Shown: positions 5,468 through 11,340 of the stretch, piece after piece
Layout of the letters: each line of letters begins with the position of its first letter
How positions within the stretch are numbered: the first letter of the stretch is position 1
DNA from: JBOHBN01 sp050698355
Lineage (GTDB): Bacteria; Actinomycetota; Actinomycetes; Streptosporangiales; WHST01
Assembly (NCBI GenBank): GCA_050698355.1
Contig: JBOHBN010000314.1
Span: forward strand, 1 to 11,340
Direction: 5' to 3'
Length of the DNA: 11,340 bases
The notes under the pieces: model-generated
The model's database searches: none
Told to the model about the DNA's origin: nothing
Seen by the model: only the letters and a program-made list of their open reading frames with translations
Program-made: the position numbers and the translations under genes

Positions 5468-6403
5468 ATGAACGACGACAAGGACACCTCGACCAGGCGT
5501 CACGAGCCAGCAGGCAAGCACCGGTCCCCGCGGCGTTCTCGCGGGAAGCGCGACGAGCAACCGGACCCGGCCGAGAAGGAACCGGAGCGTACCGAGCCGG
5601 CCAGGGGCAAGGTCGCGTCGTTCTTCCGCGAACTGGTCATCCTCGTCGTCCTCGTGATCGTGCTCACCGCGCTGCTGCGCGGTTTCGTCTTCGGCGCGTA
5701 CCGGATCCCGTCCGGGTCGATGGAGCAGACGCTCATGATCGGGGACAAGGTCCTCGTCAACAAGCTCGTCTACCACTTCCGTGGCATCGAGCGCGGCGAC
5801 GTCATCGTGTTCAACGGTGCGGGCTCGTGGACGCCGAAGATGAAAAGCGACAAGGACCTCGGGACGGTCCAGGAGGTCCGGCGGTGGGTCGTCGAGTTCT
5901 TCGGCGGCACGCCGGTGGGCGAGGAGGACTTCATCAAGCGGGTCGTCGGCGTGCCCGGCGACAAGATCGCGTGTCGCAGGACCGATCAGGGTTTCCGGAT
6001 GTTCGTCAACGGCACGCGGCTGAAGGAGCGTTCGTACCTCTACCCGGGCGATGCTCCGTGCGCCAAGAGGTTCGCCGGCCGGGAGGCGATCACCGTGCCG
6101 AAGGGCCGGTTGTGGGTGATGGGAGACCACAGGTCGCTCTCCGCGGACTCGCGCGCGCACCTCGGTGACGGGCACCTCGGCACCATCCCCGAGGACAAGG
6201 TCATCGGCCGCGCCTTCGTGATCGTCTGGCCCGTCGACCGCTGGTCGACCCTGTCGCAGCCGGACACGTACCACCAGCGGGCGCTCGAGGGCGCGCTGCC
6301 GCTGCCGGGGAGCGGAGGCTCCGCCCCGCCGGTTCAGCTCGCGGGTGCGCTGCTGCTCACGGCTGGCGGTGCGCTACGGCGGCGCCGCAGTATGGAGACA
6401 TGA
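5468..6403 (+). CDS. lepB: Signal peptidase I
   Basis: This membrane serine protease removes signal peptides from exported proteins using a Ser/Lys dyad. The 311-residue protein has a long, charged, probably cytoplasmic N-terminal region (1-50), a membrane segment at about 55-70, the catalytic Ser84 in PSGSMEQTL, the general-base Lys157 in DFIKRVVGVPGDK, and the box E motif GDHRSLSADSR at 219-229. Near the C-terminus, residues 289-302 are hydrophobic and end in RRRR, which suggests a second membrane anchor with a cytoplasmic tip. ATG 5468 fits the SD-like GGGG just before it; the open frame upstream belongs to an rplS shadow. It ends inside an ATGA overlap with rnhB, so translation of the two is probably coupled. 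The extracytoplasmic region has an inserted stretch at about 117-150 relative to short LepB proteins. Confidence 0.95.
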   Translation: MNDDKDTSTRRHEPAGKHRSPRRSRGKRDEQPDPAEKEPERTEPARGKVASFFRELVILVVLVIVLTALLRGFVFGAYRIPSGSMEQTLMIGDKVLVNKLVYHFRGIERGDVIVFNGAGSWTPKMKSDKDLGTVQEVRRWVVEFFGGTPVGEEDFIKRVVGVPGDKIACRRTDQGFRMFVNGTRLKERSYLYPGDAPCAKRFAGREAITVPKGRLWVMGDHRSLSADSRAHLGDGHLGTIPEDKVIGRAFVIVWPVDRWSTLSQPDTYHQRALEGALPLPGSGGSAPPVQLAGALLLTAGGALRRRRSMET

Positions 6404-7101
6404 CCCTGGCGCGCGAGCGTACGTACCGGGTAAGGCGCGACTCCGGCCTCTACGGCTACGAGCGCGCCCTCGCCCGATCGGGTCTCGCGCCGGTCGCGGG
6501 TGTCGACGAAGCCGGGCGGGGGGCGTGCGCCGGGCCGCTGGTGGTCGGCGCGGCGATGCTTCCGACGGGCCGCCGGGGCGAGATCCCCGAGCTGAACGAC
6601 TCCAAGATGCTGACCGCCGCGGCCCGGGAGCGGGTGTACGCGGCGGTCGTGCGGCGGGCGCTGGCCTGGAGCGTCGTGGTGATCCCGGCTGCCGATTGCG
6701 ACCGGCTCGGCATGCACGTCGCGGACATCACCGGCATGCGCAGGGCGCTGTCCACCCTGACCGTCCGGCCCGGGTACGTCCTCTCCGACGGCTTTCGCGT
6801 GGACGGTCTCGGGGTACCAGGCCTGGCCGTACCCAAGGGGGACGCCGTCGCCGCGTGTGTCGCGGCGGCGTCGGTGATCGCCAAGGTGACCCGGGACGCG
6901 CTGATGACCCAGCTGCACGAGAAGTTCCCCGCGTACGGGTTCGACGAGCACAAGGGTTATGTCACCCCCGGACACAGCGCCACGCTGCGGCGGCACGGTC
7001 CGTGCTCGGAGCACCGGCGGCGGTTCGGCAACGTGCTGGTGGCGATGCGCCACAATGACCAGGTGGCGACGGAGCTGGTCGAGGAGGTGGGGAGCATATG
7101 A
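6400..7101 (+). CDS. rnhB: Ribonuclease HII
   Basis: RNase HII cleaves RNA in RNA-DNA hybrids and nicks 5' of single ribonucleotides embedded in DNA, starting ribonucleotide excision repair. Visible motifs are GVDEAGRGACAGPLV (acidic pair Asp36-Glu37), LNDSKML at 65-71, LSDG with Asp130, KGDA with Asp148, SVIAKVTRD, and the C-terminal HKGYVTPGHSATLRRHGPC. The four acidic metal ligands are therefore all present. Length is 233 residues, in the normal range. The ATG at 6400 overlaps the lepB stop (ATGA) and GGAG lies only two bases upstream, so coupling rather than an independent ribosome binding site probably drives initiation. Its own stop overlaps the next gene in the same way. Confidence 0.96.
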   Translation: MTLARERTYRVRRDSGLYGYERALARSGLAPVAGVDEAGRGACAGPLVVGAAMLPTGRRGEIPELNDSKMLTAAARERVYAAVVRRALAWSVVVIPAADCDRLGMHVADITGMRRALSTLTVRPGYVLSDGFRVDGLGVPGLAVPKGDAVAACVAAASVIAKVTRDALMTQLHEKFPAYGFDEHKGYVTPGHSATLRRHGPCSEHRRRFGNVLVAMRHNDQVATELVEEVGSI

Positions 7102-7418
7102 GCGCCGAGGATCTCGAGAAGTACGAGACCGAGATGGAGCTGCAGCTCTACAAGGAGTACCGCGACGTGCTCGGCCTGTTCCGGCACGTCGTGGAGACCG
7201 AACGTCGCTTCTACCTCACCAACGACGTCGACGTGCAGACCCGTACGTCCGGCACGGGCGAGGTGTACTTCGAGGTCACCATGGAAGACGCCTGGGTGTG
7301 GGACATGTACCGTTCCACCCGATTCGTGAAGAACGTCCGCGTCGTCACGTTCAAGGACGTCAACGTCGAGGAGCTGGCGAAGAGCGACCTCGAGGTCCCG
7401 AAGGACGACAGCCTCTAG
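7098..7418 (+). CDS. DUF2469 family protein of unknown function (Rv2901c-like)
   Basis: This 106-residue acidic, probably cytosolic protein belongs to the actinobacterial DUF2469 family, recognised from the opening MSAEDLEKYETEMELQLYKE, the central VETERRFYLTNDVDV, and FEVTMEDAWVWDMYRSTRF followed by VRVVTFKDVNVEEL. No function is established to my knowledge and I see no catalytic motif or membrane segment. The ATG at 7098 overlaps the rnhB stop by four bases (ATGA) and has a strong GGAGG at 7083-7087. Gene order rplS-lepB-rnhB-DUF2469 matches M. tuberculosis, so the linkage is conserved across genera. That linkage hints at a role with RNase HII or secretion, which is inference only. A hairpin 13 bp downstream probably ends the unit. 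Confidence 0.92.
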   Translation: MSAEDLEKYETEMELQLYKEYRDVLGLFRHVVETERRFYLTNDVDVQTRTSGTGEVYFEVTMEDAWVWDMYRSTRFVKNVRVVTFKDVNVEELAKSDLEVPKDDSL

Positions 7419-7431
7419 CCACCTCCGACCT

Positions 7432-7481
7432 CGTGAAGGGCACCTTGACGGTGCTATCACCCTGTCGTGGGCACCTTCACG
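7432..7481 (+). terminator. Imperfect hairpin after the DUF2469 gene
   Basis: CGTGAAGG (7432-7439) is exactly complementary to CCTTCACG (7474-7481). Inside, either GCACC/GGTGC (7440-7444 with 7450-7454) or GGTG/CACC (7450-7453 with 7458-7461, loop CTAT) can pair. There is no T-tract. It lies 13 bp after the DUF2469 stop, which fits a terminator for the rplS-DUF2469 unit. It shares the word GGGCACCTT with the hairpin region after the MBL gene. Confidence 0.5.
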
Positions 7482-7522
7482 CATCGGCGACGGCCAATCC
7501 CCACACGCCCGCAGGTGCGAAT

Positions 7523-7528
7523 TACTGT
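7523..7528 (+). promoter_or_regulatory. Candidate -10 box for the alpha/beta hydrolase
   Basis: TACTGT in a locally AT-richer stretch (GAATTACTGTGG) fits TANNNT and lies 35 bp before the next start. No convincing -35 is visible at the usual spacing, so support is weak. Confidence 0.28.
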
Positions 7529-7563
7529 GGACGGCAGGAACGTCGCTGGGATGGAGAGCACCG

Positions 7564-8472
7564 ATGGAAGCGATCGTGCGGGAATCGGTGCCACCGGTCT
7601 GGCCGGGCACGTACATGCAGGCCGGTGACGTGCCGATGTACGTCCGGCACGCGCCGGCGGAGTCGTCGGACGCGGAACCCGGCGTGTTCGTCCACGGGCT
7701 CGGCGGCGGCTCGTCGACCTGGACCGACCTGATGAACGTGCTGCGTGACCGCATCGACGGGTACGCGCCGGACCTGCCGGGATTCGGGTCCTCGCCGCCA
7801 CCATCTCGTGCGGCGTACTCCGTGACGGCCCAGGCCGAGGCCGTCGTCGCCCTGATCGAGCACACCGGTGTGCCTGTGCACCTGTTCGGCAACTCCGTCG
7901 GAGGTGCGGTCGCGGTACGAGTGGCCGCCGAGCGTCCGCAGCTGGTCAGGACGCTCACCTTGACGTCCCCGGCCCTGCCGGATCTGCGCCCGCGCCCGGC
8001 CCTCGCCGGTCTGCTCGCCCCCCTGGTCCCCGGCGTCGGGTCGATGGTGCTGCGCCAGGCCGGCCGGCGCACGCCCGACGAGCAGGCGCGTCTGGTGCTG
8101 AACGGGCTGGCGGGCAATCCGGCGCGCATACACCCGCAGCGCGTGGCCGACACCGCCGCCGAGATCGCGGTGGCGGCCGACTGCCCGCACCTGCGCGACG
8201 CCTACATGGGGGCCTTGCGCGGGATCGTCGCCGACTACCTGCGCCGCGGCCCGGGCGGTCTGTGGCCGGCCGCCGGCCAGGTGCGCGCACCGACGCTCAT
8301 CGTTTACGGCGCCGCCGACCCTATGGTCGACGCCCGGCATGCCGCGCGGGCGGCCCGCGCGTTCCGCGGCTCGCGCGTGCTGGTGCTCGGCGGGGTCGGC
8401 CACCTCGCCCAGCTGGAGGAGCCGCGCGTCGTCGCCAACGCGTTCCGCACCCTCGTCGCGCCGCACGGCTGA
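7564..8472 (+). CDS. Alpha/beta-fold hydrolase
   Basis: This is a 302-residue alpha/beta hydrolase with no signal peptide, probably cytosolic. The fold elements are in order: oxyanion-hole segment HGLGGGSSTW at 44-53, the DLPGFGSS strand/turn at 70-77, the nucleophile elbow GNSVGG with Ser111, a cap region at about 137-235, the acid Asp252 in YGAADPMVD, and the base His280 in GVGHLAQLE. The Ser-Asp-His triad is complete, so it should be an active esterase, lipase-like or haloperoxidase-type hydrolase; the substrate cannot be told from sequence. ATG 7564 is supported by GGAG (7553-7556) seven bases upstream. It lies downstream of a hairpin and has its own weak promoter candidate, so it is probably a separate unit. 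Downstream sequence is degenerate. Confidence 0.9.
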   Translation: MEAIVRESVPPVWPGTYMQAGDVPMYVRHAPAESSDAEPGVFVHGLGGGSSTWTDLMNVLRDRIDGYAPDLPGFGSSPPPSRAAYSVTAQAEAVVALIEHTGVPVHLFGNSVGGAVAVRVAAERPQLVRTLTLTSPALPDLRPRPALAGLLAPLVPGVGSMVLRQAGRRTPDEQARLVLNGLAGNPARIHPQRVADTAAEIAVAADCPHLRDAYMGALRGIVADYLRRGPGGLWPAAGQVRAPTLIVYGAADPMVDARHAARAARAFRGSRVLVLGGVGHLAQLEEPRVVANAFRTLVAPHG

Positions 8473-8537
8473 CCCGCGCGTCACCGTTGGCCGCGGAGAC
8501 CGCGACCATCCGCGCGTTCATCGACGCCGTGACCGAA

Positions 8538-8562
8538 GACGCCGGCCGGAACGCCGGCAGTC
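8538..8562 (+). terminator. Hairpin after the alpha/beta hydrolase
   Basis: GACGCCGGC (8538-8546) pairs with GCCGGCAGTC (8553-8562) as nine base pairs with one bulged A, around a six-base loop. There is no T-tract. It lies 65 bp after the hydrolase stop and before the MFS remnant. A terminator role is plausible, but GC-rich DNA yields such hairpins by chance. Confidence 0.3.
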
Positions 8563-8603
8563 CATCGTTGAGCCCCGCTTAACACCCGCGCGCCGAACTC
8601 CCG

Positions 8604-9131
8604 TTGAGCGCCGTTGGCACCCCGCGCAGGGTGAGGGGCACGGATGCTGCCCCACGATCCTCGCTGCGACCGTTCAGTAGCCTGCTCGGACTGATCACCG
8701 TCGGCCCCGGCGCGTTCGTCGTCGGTACGGCTGACCTTGTCATCGTCGGCGTCCTCGACCGCGTCGCCGCCGACCTCGGCGTGTCGATCAGTACGGCAGG
8801 CCAGCTGGTCACGGCGTATGCCCTCGGCATCTCCCTCGGCGGGCCGCTGGTCACCGCCGCGACCATCCGGGTCGGCCGACGCACCATGCTCCGGGTGTCG
8901 CTCGCCTGCTACGTGGGCGGCAACCTGCTCGCCGTGTTCGCGGTGGGCTTCGGGATGCTCGTCGCGGCCCGGATCATCACCGGGTCGATCCACGGTCTGT
9001 TCATCGGCGTGGCCTCGATGGTGTCCGCCGGTCTCGTCCCGCCCGAACGCCGGGGGCGCGCGATGGCGGCGGTGTTCGGTGGGATCGCGATCGCGACCGT
9101 GCTCGGGGTGCCGCTGGGCACGCTGGTCGGT
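8604..9131 (+). pseudogene. Truncated MFS transporter (N-terminal third)
   Basis: This is the front of a drug/sugar-type major facilitator transporter (DHA1/AraJ-like). Readable family sequence runs from about 8660 to 9131 and includes hydrophobic helices, the loop-2/3 motif A remnant RVGRRTML, and PPERRGRAMAAVFGG leading to VLGVPLGTLVG. Only about 5 of the usual 12 helices are present (about 170 of 390-400 residues). After LVG (9129-9131) the frame stays open but becomes an arginine-rich shadow of a different gene, so the homology ends sharply there. Possible starts are TTG 8604 and GTG 8631; neither has a good ribosome binding site. I read it as a non-functional remnant joined to another remnant by a deletion. 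Confidence 0.8.
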
Positions 9132-9138
9132 GAGGAGG

Positions 9139-9357
9139 AGGGTCAGCGACAAGCGGCTGCGGCCCGGGGGCGTGCGGGTCGCGTACACCTAGGTCGCCCC
9201 GGACAGCGTCGCTCTGGCCCGCATCGGTGGGCTGATCGACGACGGAAAGGTGCGGGTCAACGTCGACGAGGCGCTTCCACTCGAGAGCGCCGCCACCGCG
9301 CACGCCACCGGGGAGAAGGGCCACGCGCGCGGTGTGCTCGTCCTCGACCTGCGCTGA
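9139..9357 (+). pseudogene. C-terminal remnant of an NADP-dependent quinone-oxidoreductase-type MDR protein
   Basis: In this frame the translation reads KRLRPGGVRVAYT, then a TAG stop (9190-9192), then VAPDSVALARIGGLIDDGKV and VNVDEALPLESAATAHATGE, closing with GHARGVLVLDLR and TGA. This is the last strand-helix-strand part of a zinc-less medium-chain dehydrogenase/reductase (quinone oxidoreductase type), about 72 of roughly 310 residues. The TAG sits where a sense codon is expected; one base change from TCG (Ser) would explain it. The nucleotide- and substrate-binding domains are missing. With both a truncation and an internal amber codon it cannot make the enzyme. Its stop is nine bases from the convergent permease stop. 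Confidence 0.78.
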
Positions 9358-9366
9358 CCGGCTTCC

Positions 9367-10164
9367 TCAGGTACGCAGCAACCGGTCCAGGCGCAGCGCC
9401 GCGCCGGCGGAGCCGAGCACGGCGAGCACGAGCAGGTAGGCCAGGTGCACCGCGGTTTCCCCGGAGAGCGAGCCGGTCGTGAGCTCGCGGACGAGCTCGA
9501 CGGCCTGGGTCAGCGGCGTCCACCGCACCACCGGCTGGATCCAGCTCGGGTAGACCTCGATCGGGAAGAACGTCGCCGACAGCATGAACAGCGCCATGAT
9601 CACGAAGCCGAGGTAGTCGAAGTCCTGCCAGCTGCGCATGTACGTGGCGAGCGCCATGCCGGCGGCGCCGAACGCGAAGCCGATCAGCAGGGTCGCCGGC
9701 AGGGCAAGCAGGCCATACCACGAACCGACGTACCCCAGGCCGGCCATCAGCGCGAGGAACGCACCGGAGTAGCAGCCGCCGCGGGCCAGCGCCCAGCCGA
9801 TCTCCCCGAGCGCGACGTCGATCGGTCGCATCGGCGTGGCCAGGATCGCGTCGTAGAGCTTGGCGTACTTCATCCGGCCGAACATGTTGAACGTGGTCTC
9901 GGTGAGCGCACCGTTCATCGCGGCGGCCGCGAGCATGGCCGGCGCGACGAACGCCGGGTACGGCACCGCACGCCCGCCGACGTCGATGGTGCCGACGAGC
10001 GCGCCGAGCCCGATGCCGAGCGAGAACAGGTAGAACACCGGCTCGAAAAAGCCGGAGGCGAACACGAGCCAGCCGCTGCGGTAGGCGACGACGTTGCGCT
10101 CGAACATCCGCCGGGCCTTGCCGGTGGACGTCATCGTCCGGGCGACGACCGCTGACGTGAGCAC
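9367..10164 (-). CDS. ABC-2 type transporter permease (second permease of the operon)
   Basis: This integral-membrane half of an exporter of the DrrB/NodJ type has 265 residues with about six hydrophobic segments: roughly 35-57, 71-92, 121-143, 147-172, 185-203 and 238-258. Family sequence includes FGRMKYAKLYDAILATPMRP in the coupling-helix region and LSATFFPIEVYPSWIQPVVR followed by TPLTQAVELVREL, typical of this family. I chose GTG 10164 because it sits two bases after the stop of the preceding permease with GGTGG upstream; ATG 10134 in the same frame is an alternative that loses ten residues. It probably forms a heterodimer with the adjacent permease, energised by the ATPase upstream. The cargo is unknown. 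Confidence 0.9.
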   Translation of the reverse strand: MLTSAVVARTMTSTGKARRMFERNVVAYRSGWLVFASGFFEPVFYLFSLGIGLGALVGTIDVGGRAVPYPAFVAPAMLAAAAMNGALTETTFNMFGRMKYAKLYDAILATPMRPIDVALGEIGWALARGGCYSGAFLALMAGLGYVGSWYGLLALPATLLIGFAFGAAGMALATYMRSWQDFDYLGFVIMALFMLSATFFPIEVYPSWIQPVVRWTPLTQAVELVRELTTGSLSGETAVHLAYLLVLAVLGSAGAALRLDRLLRT

Positions 10165-10166
10165 GG

Positions 10167-10991
10167 CTAGACCACCAGCCTTCGGATGAACAGCCGCCGC
10201 GCCAGCAGGAAGCCCGCGATGGTCCACGCGGCGAGGTACGCGATGTGGAGCGCGGCCATCCCGGCGACAGGCTGGCCCGCGACCAGGGCACGGCACAGAT
10301 CGATGCTGTGCCACAGCGGCGACAGGTACGCGATCGGCTGGACCGGGTCGGGCAGCTGGCTGATCGGGAAGAACGTGCCGGAGAACAGGAACAGCGGCAC
10401 GTTGCCGAACCGGAACAACAGCGAGAAGGACTTCTCGTCCTCCCGGCTGATCGCGAACGCGTACACCGGCGTCGCGATCGACAGCCCGCTGAGGACCGCG
10501 ACCGGGATCGCCAGCGCCGCCCACGGGGTGTGGATCACGCCGAACACCGCCATCGCGACGAAGTACGCGACCGCGGTCATCGCCGCGCGCACGCCGACCC
10601 ACGCGAGGTTGCCGAGGACGACGTCGGTGGCGTCGAGCGGCGTGGCGAGCATGGCGTAGAAGCTCTTCTCCCATTTGACCTGTGATACGACCGGCCAGGT
10701 GCACTCGCCGACGACGATGAGCACCACCGAGGCAGCGAGCAGGCCGGGGGCGAGGAACTCCAGGTAGGAAAGGCCGCCGAGCGCGGCGGTGGATCCCGGC
10801 CGGTCGACCAGTGCGCCGACGCCGAATCCCATGGCGCCGAGATACACCAGTGGCACGAGGAACGTGGAGAAGATGCTTCCCCGCCAGGTGCGCCGGTACC
10901 CGTACAGGTAGCACTCGAACGCGCGGCCCGCGAGCGTGCGCCCGCGCGGTCGGGCGCTTGCCCCGTTGACCGGTACGTCGCTAGCGCTCAT
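10167..10991 (-). CDS. ABC-2 type transporter permease (first permease of the operon)
   Basis: This is a 274-residue membrane permease related to, but clearly diverged from, its neighbour, with about six hydrophobic segments between residues 40 and 266. It carries the matching landmarks: VKWEKSFYAMLATPLDATDV, equivalent to the coupling-helix segment, and FLFSGTFFPISQLPDPVQPI followed by LSPLWHSIDLCRAL. A hydrophilic N-terminus of about 25 residues precedes the first helix, as usual in DrrB/NodJ-type permeases. ATG 10991 starts two bases after the ATPase stop (TGACGATG), so the genes are tightly coupled. Two different permeases with one ATPase indicates a heterodimeric exporter. Confidence 0.9.
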   Translation of the reverse strand: MSASDVPVNGASARPRGRTLAGRAFECYLYGYRRTWRGSIFSTFLVPLVYLGAMGFGVGALVDRPGSTAALGGLSYLEFLAPGLLAASVVLIVVGECTWPVVSQVKWEKSFYAMLATPLDATDVVLGNLAWVGVRAAMTAVAYFVAMAVFGVIHTPWAALAIPVAVLSGLSIATPVYAFAISREDEKSFSLLFRFGNVPLFLFSGTFFPISQLPDPVQPIAYLSPLWHSIDLCRALVAGQPVAGMAALHIAYLAAWTIAGFLLARRLFIRRLVV

Positions 10992-10993
10992 CG

Positions 10994-11340
10994 TCAGTCC
11001 ACCAACGTCCGGCCGGTGAGGCGGAGGAACACGTCCTCGAGCGTGCTGCGGCGTACGAGCGCGCTGAGCGGGCGCAGGTCGCGCTCGTGGCAGGCGGCGA
11101 GCGTGTCGTCGCCGTCGTCGCTGTAGAGCAGCAGCCGGTCGGGGAGCACCTCCATGCGGTCGACGAGGCTCTCGACCTTCGGCGCGATCTCCGCGTGGTC
11201 GGGCAGGTCGAACCGCAGCTCGACGACCTCGCGGGTGGAATAGCGCGCGATCAGCTGATGCGGTGAACCCTCCGCGGCGATGAGACCCTTGTCCATCACG
11301 ACGAGCCGGTCGCAAAGCTGCTCGGCCTCGTCCATGTAGT
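10994..11340 (-). CDS. ABC transporter ATP-binding protein, C-terminal part (runs off the right edge)
   Basis: Only the end of the gene is in view, about 115 codons. The visible N-terminal side begins inside the H-loop region (Y-M-D-E-A-E-Q-L-C-D-R-L-V-V-M-D-K-G), typical of DrrA/NodI-type exporter ATPases; the Walker A, signature and Walker B motifs lie outside the window. The C-terminal domain ends STLEDVFLRLTGRTLVD, the DrrA-family tail that helps the ATPase associate with its permease. It is the first visible gene of the exporter operon, so the promoter lies beyond the window. The ATPase energises export; candidate cargoes such as lipids, antibiotics or polysaccharides cannot be told apart here. 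Confidence 0.92.
   Translation of the reverse strand, partial: YMDEAEQLCDRLVVMDKGLIAAEGSPHQLIARYSTREVVELRFDLPDHAEIAPKVESLVDRMEVLPDRLLLYSDDGDDTLAACHERDLRPLSALVRRSTLEDVFLRLTGRTLVD

Noticed and set aside
6300..6400. LPLPG at the LepB C-terminus as a sortase signal
   Set aside because: It lacks the Thr-Gly of LPXTG, and signal peptidase I is not a cell-wall-anchored class. The hydrophobic tail is better read as a membrane anchor.
8483..8579. Short peptide ETATIRAFIDAVTEDAGR as a remnant of another small gene
   Set aside because: The reading looks protein-like and could be a SnoaL-like N-terminus, but it is too short to assign and has no start or conserved motif.
8604..9482. A 292-residue MFS-like protein
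   Set aside because: Family similarity stops at 9131. The rest is arginine-rich, reads an oxidoreductase remnant in the wrong frame, and runs into the opposite-strand permease.
9367..10914. A single 515-codon permease frame covering both ABC-2 genes
   Set aside because: The upstream half is an out-of-frame shadow of the first permease, which is recognisable in another frame up to its TAG at 10167-10169. The real second gene begins at GTG 10164.
1..11340. CRISPR arrays, insertion sequences, rRNA genes, phage genes or toxin-antitoxin pairs
   Set aside because: I looked for regularly spaced repeats, transposase motifs, terminal inverted repeats with target duplications, and small paired frames, and found none that hold up.

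Overview
The window is high-GC DNA (about 70% by eye) from an actinobacterium, most likely a Pseudonocardiaceae-type organism. Two things support this. The block rpsP-khpA-rimM-trmD-rplS-lepB-rnhB-DUF2469 has the gene order known from Mycobacterium tuberculosis and relatives. The mycothiol-dependent formaldehyde/nitrosothiol dehydrogenase implies a mycothiol-producing host. The family-level placement is only an impression from repeat style and protein sequences.

Layout. (1) 1-577: a type I isopentenyl-diphosphate isomerase (idi) on the minus strand, with what looks like half of a palindromic terminator at the left edge. (2) 797-2637: mscR and a metallo-beta-lactamase-fold hydrolase, same strand. 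The 122-bp gap between them carries a perfect 10-bp inverted repeat next to the second gene's ribosome binding site. (3) 2656-4982: hairpin, promoter, structured leader, then rpsP, khpA, rimM and trmD (S16, KH-domain RNA chaperone, ribosome maturation factor, tRNA m1G37 methyltransferase). (4) 4983-7481: a second ribosomal-protein promoter and leader, rplS, lepB, rnhB and a DUF2469 gene, the last three joined by ATGA overlaps, then a hairpin. (5) 7564-8472: an alpha/beta hydrolase. (6) 8473-9357: 885 bp with no intact gene. It holds the front third of an MFS transporter abutting the tail of a zinc-less medium-chain oxidoreductase that also carries an amber codon. This looks like a deletion scar. 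(7) 9367-11340: a minus-strand ABC exporter operon (ATPase tail, then two ABC-2 permeases) running in from beyond the right edge.

How the parts work together. Blocks 3 and 4 build and mature the translation machinery (S16, L19, RimM, TrmD, KhpA) and add a secretion peptidase and a genome-maintenance nuclease. mscR and the MBL hydrolase probably act together in thiol/aldehyde detoxification. The ABC operon exports an unknown substrate.

I do not see a clearly new multi-gene system: the protein-coding content is largely familiar. The parts most worth a second look are non-coding: a repeat-like element whose hairpin buries the khpA start codon, mutually exclusive hairpins ahead of the MBL gene, and matching promoter motifs plus 5'-proximal hairpins ahead of rpsP and rplS.
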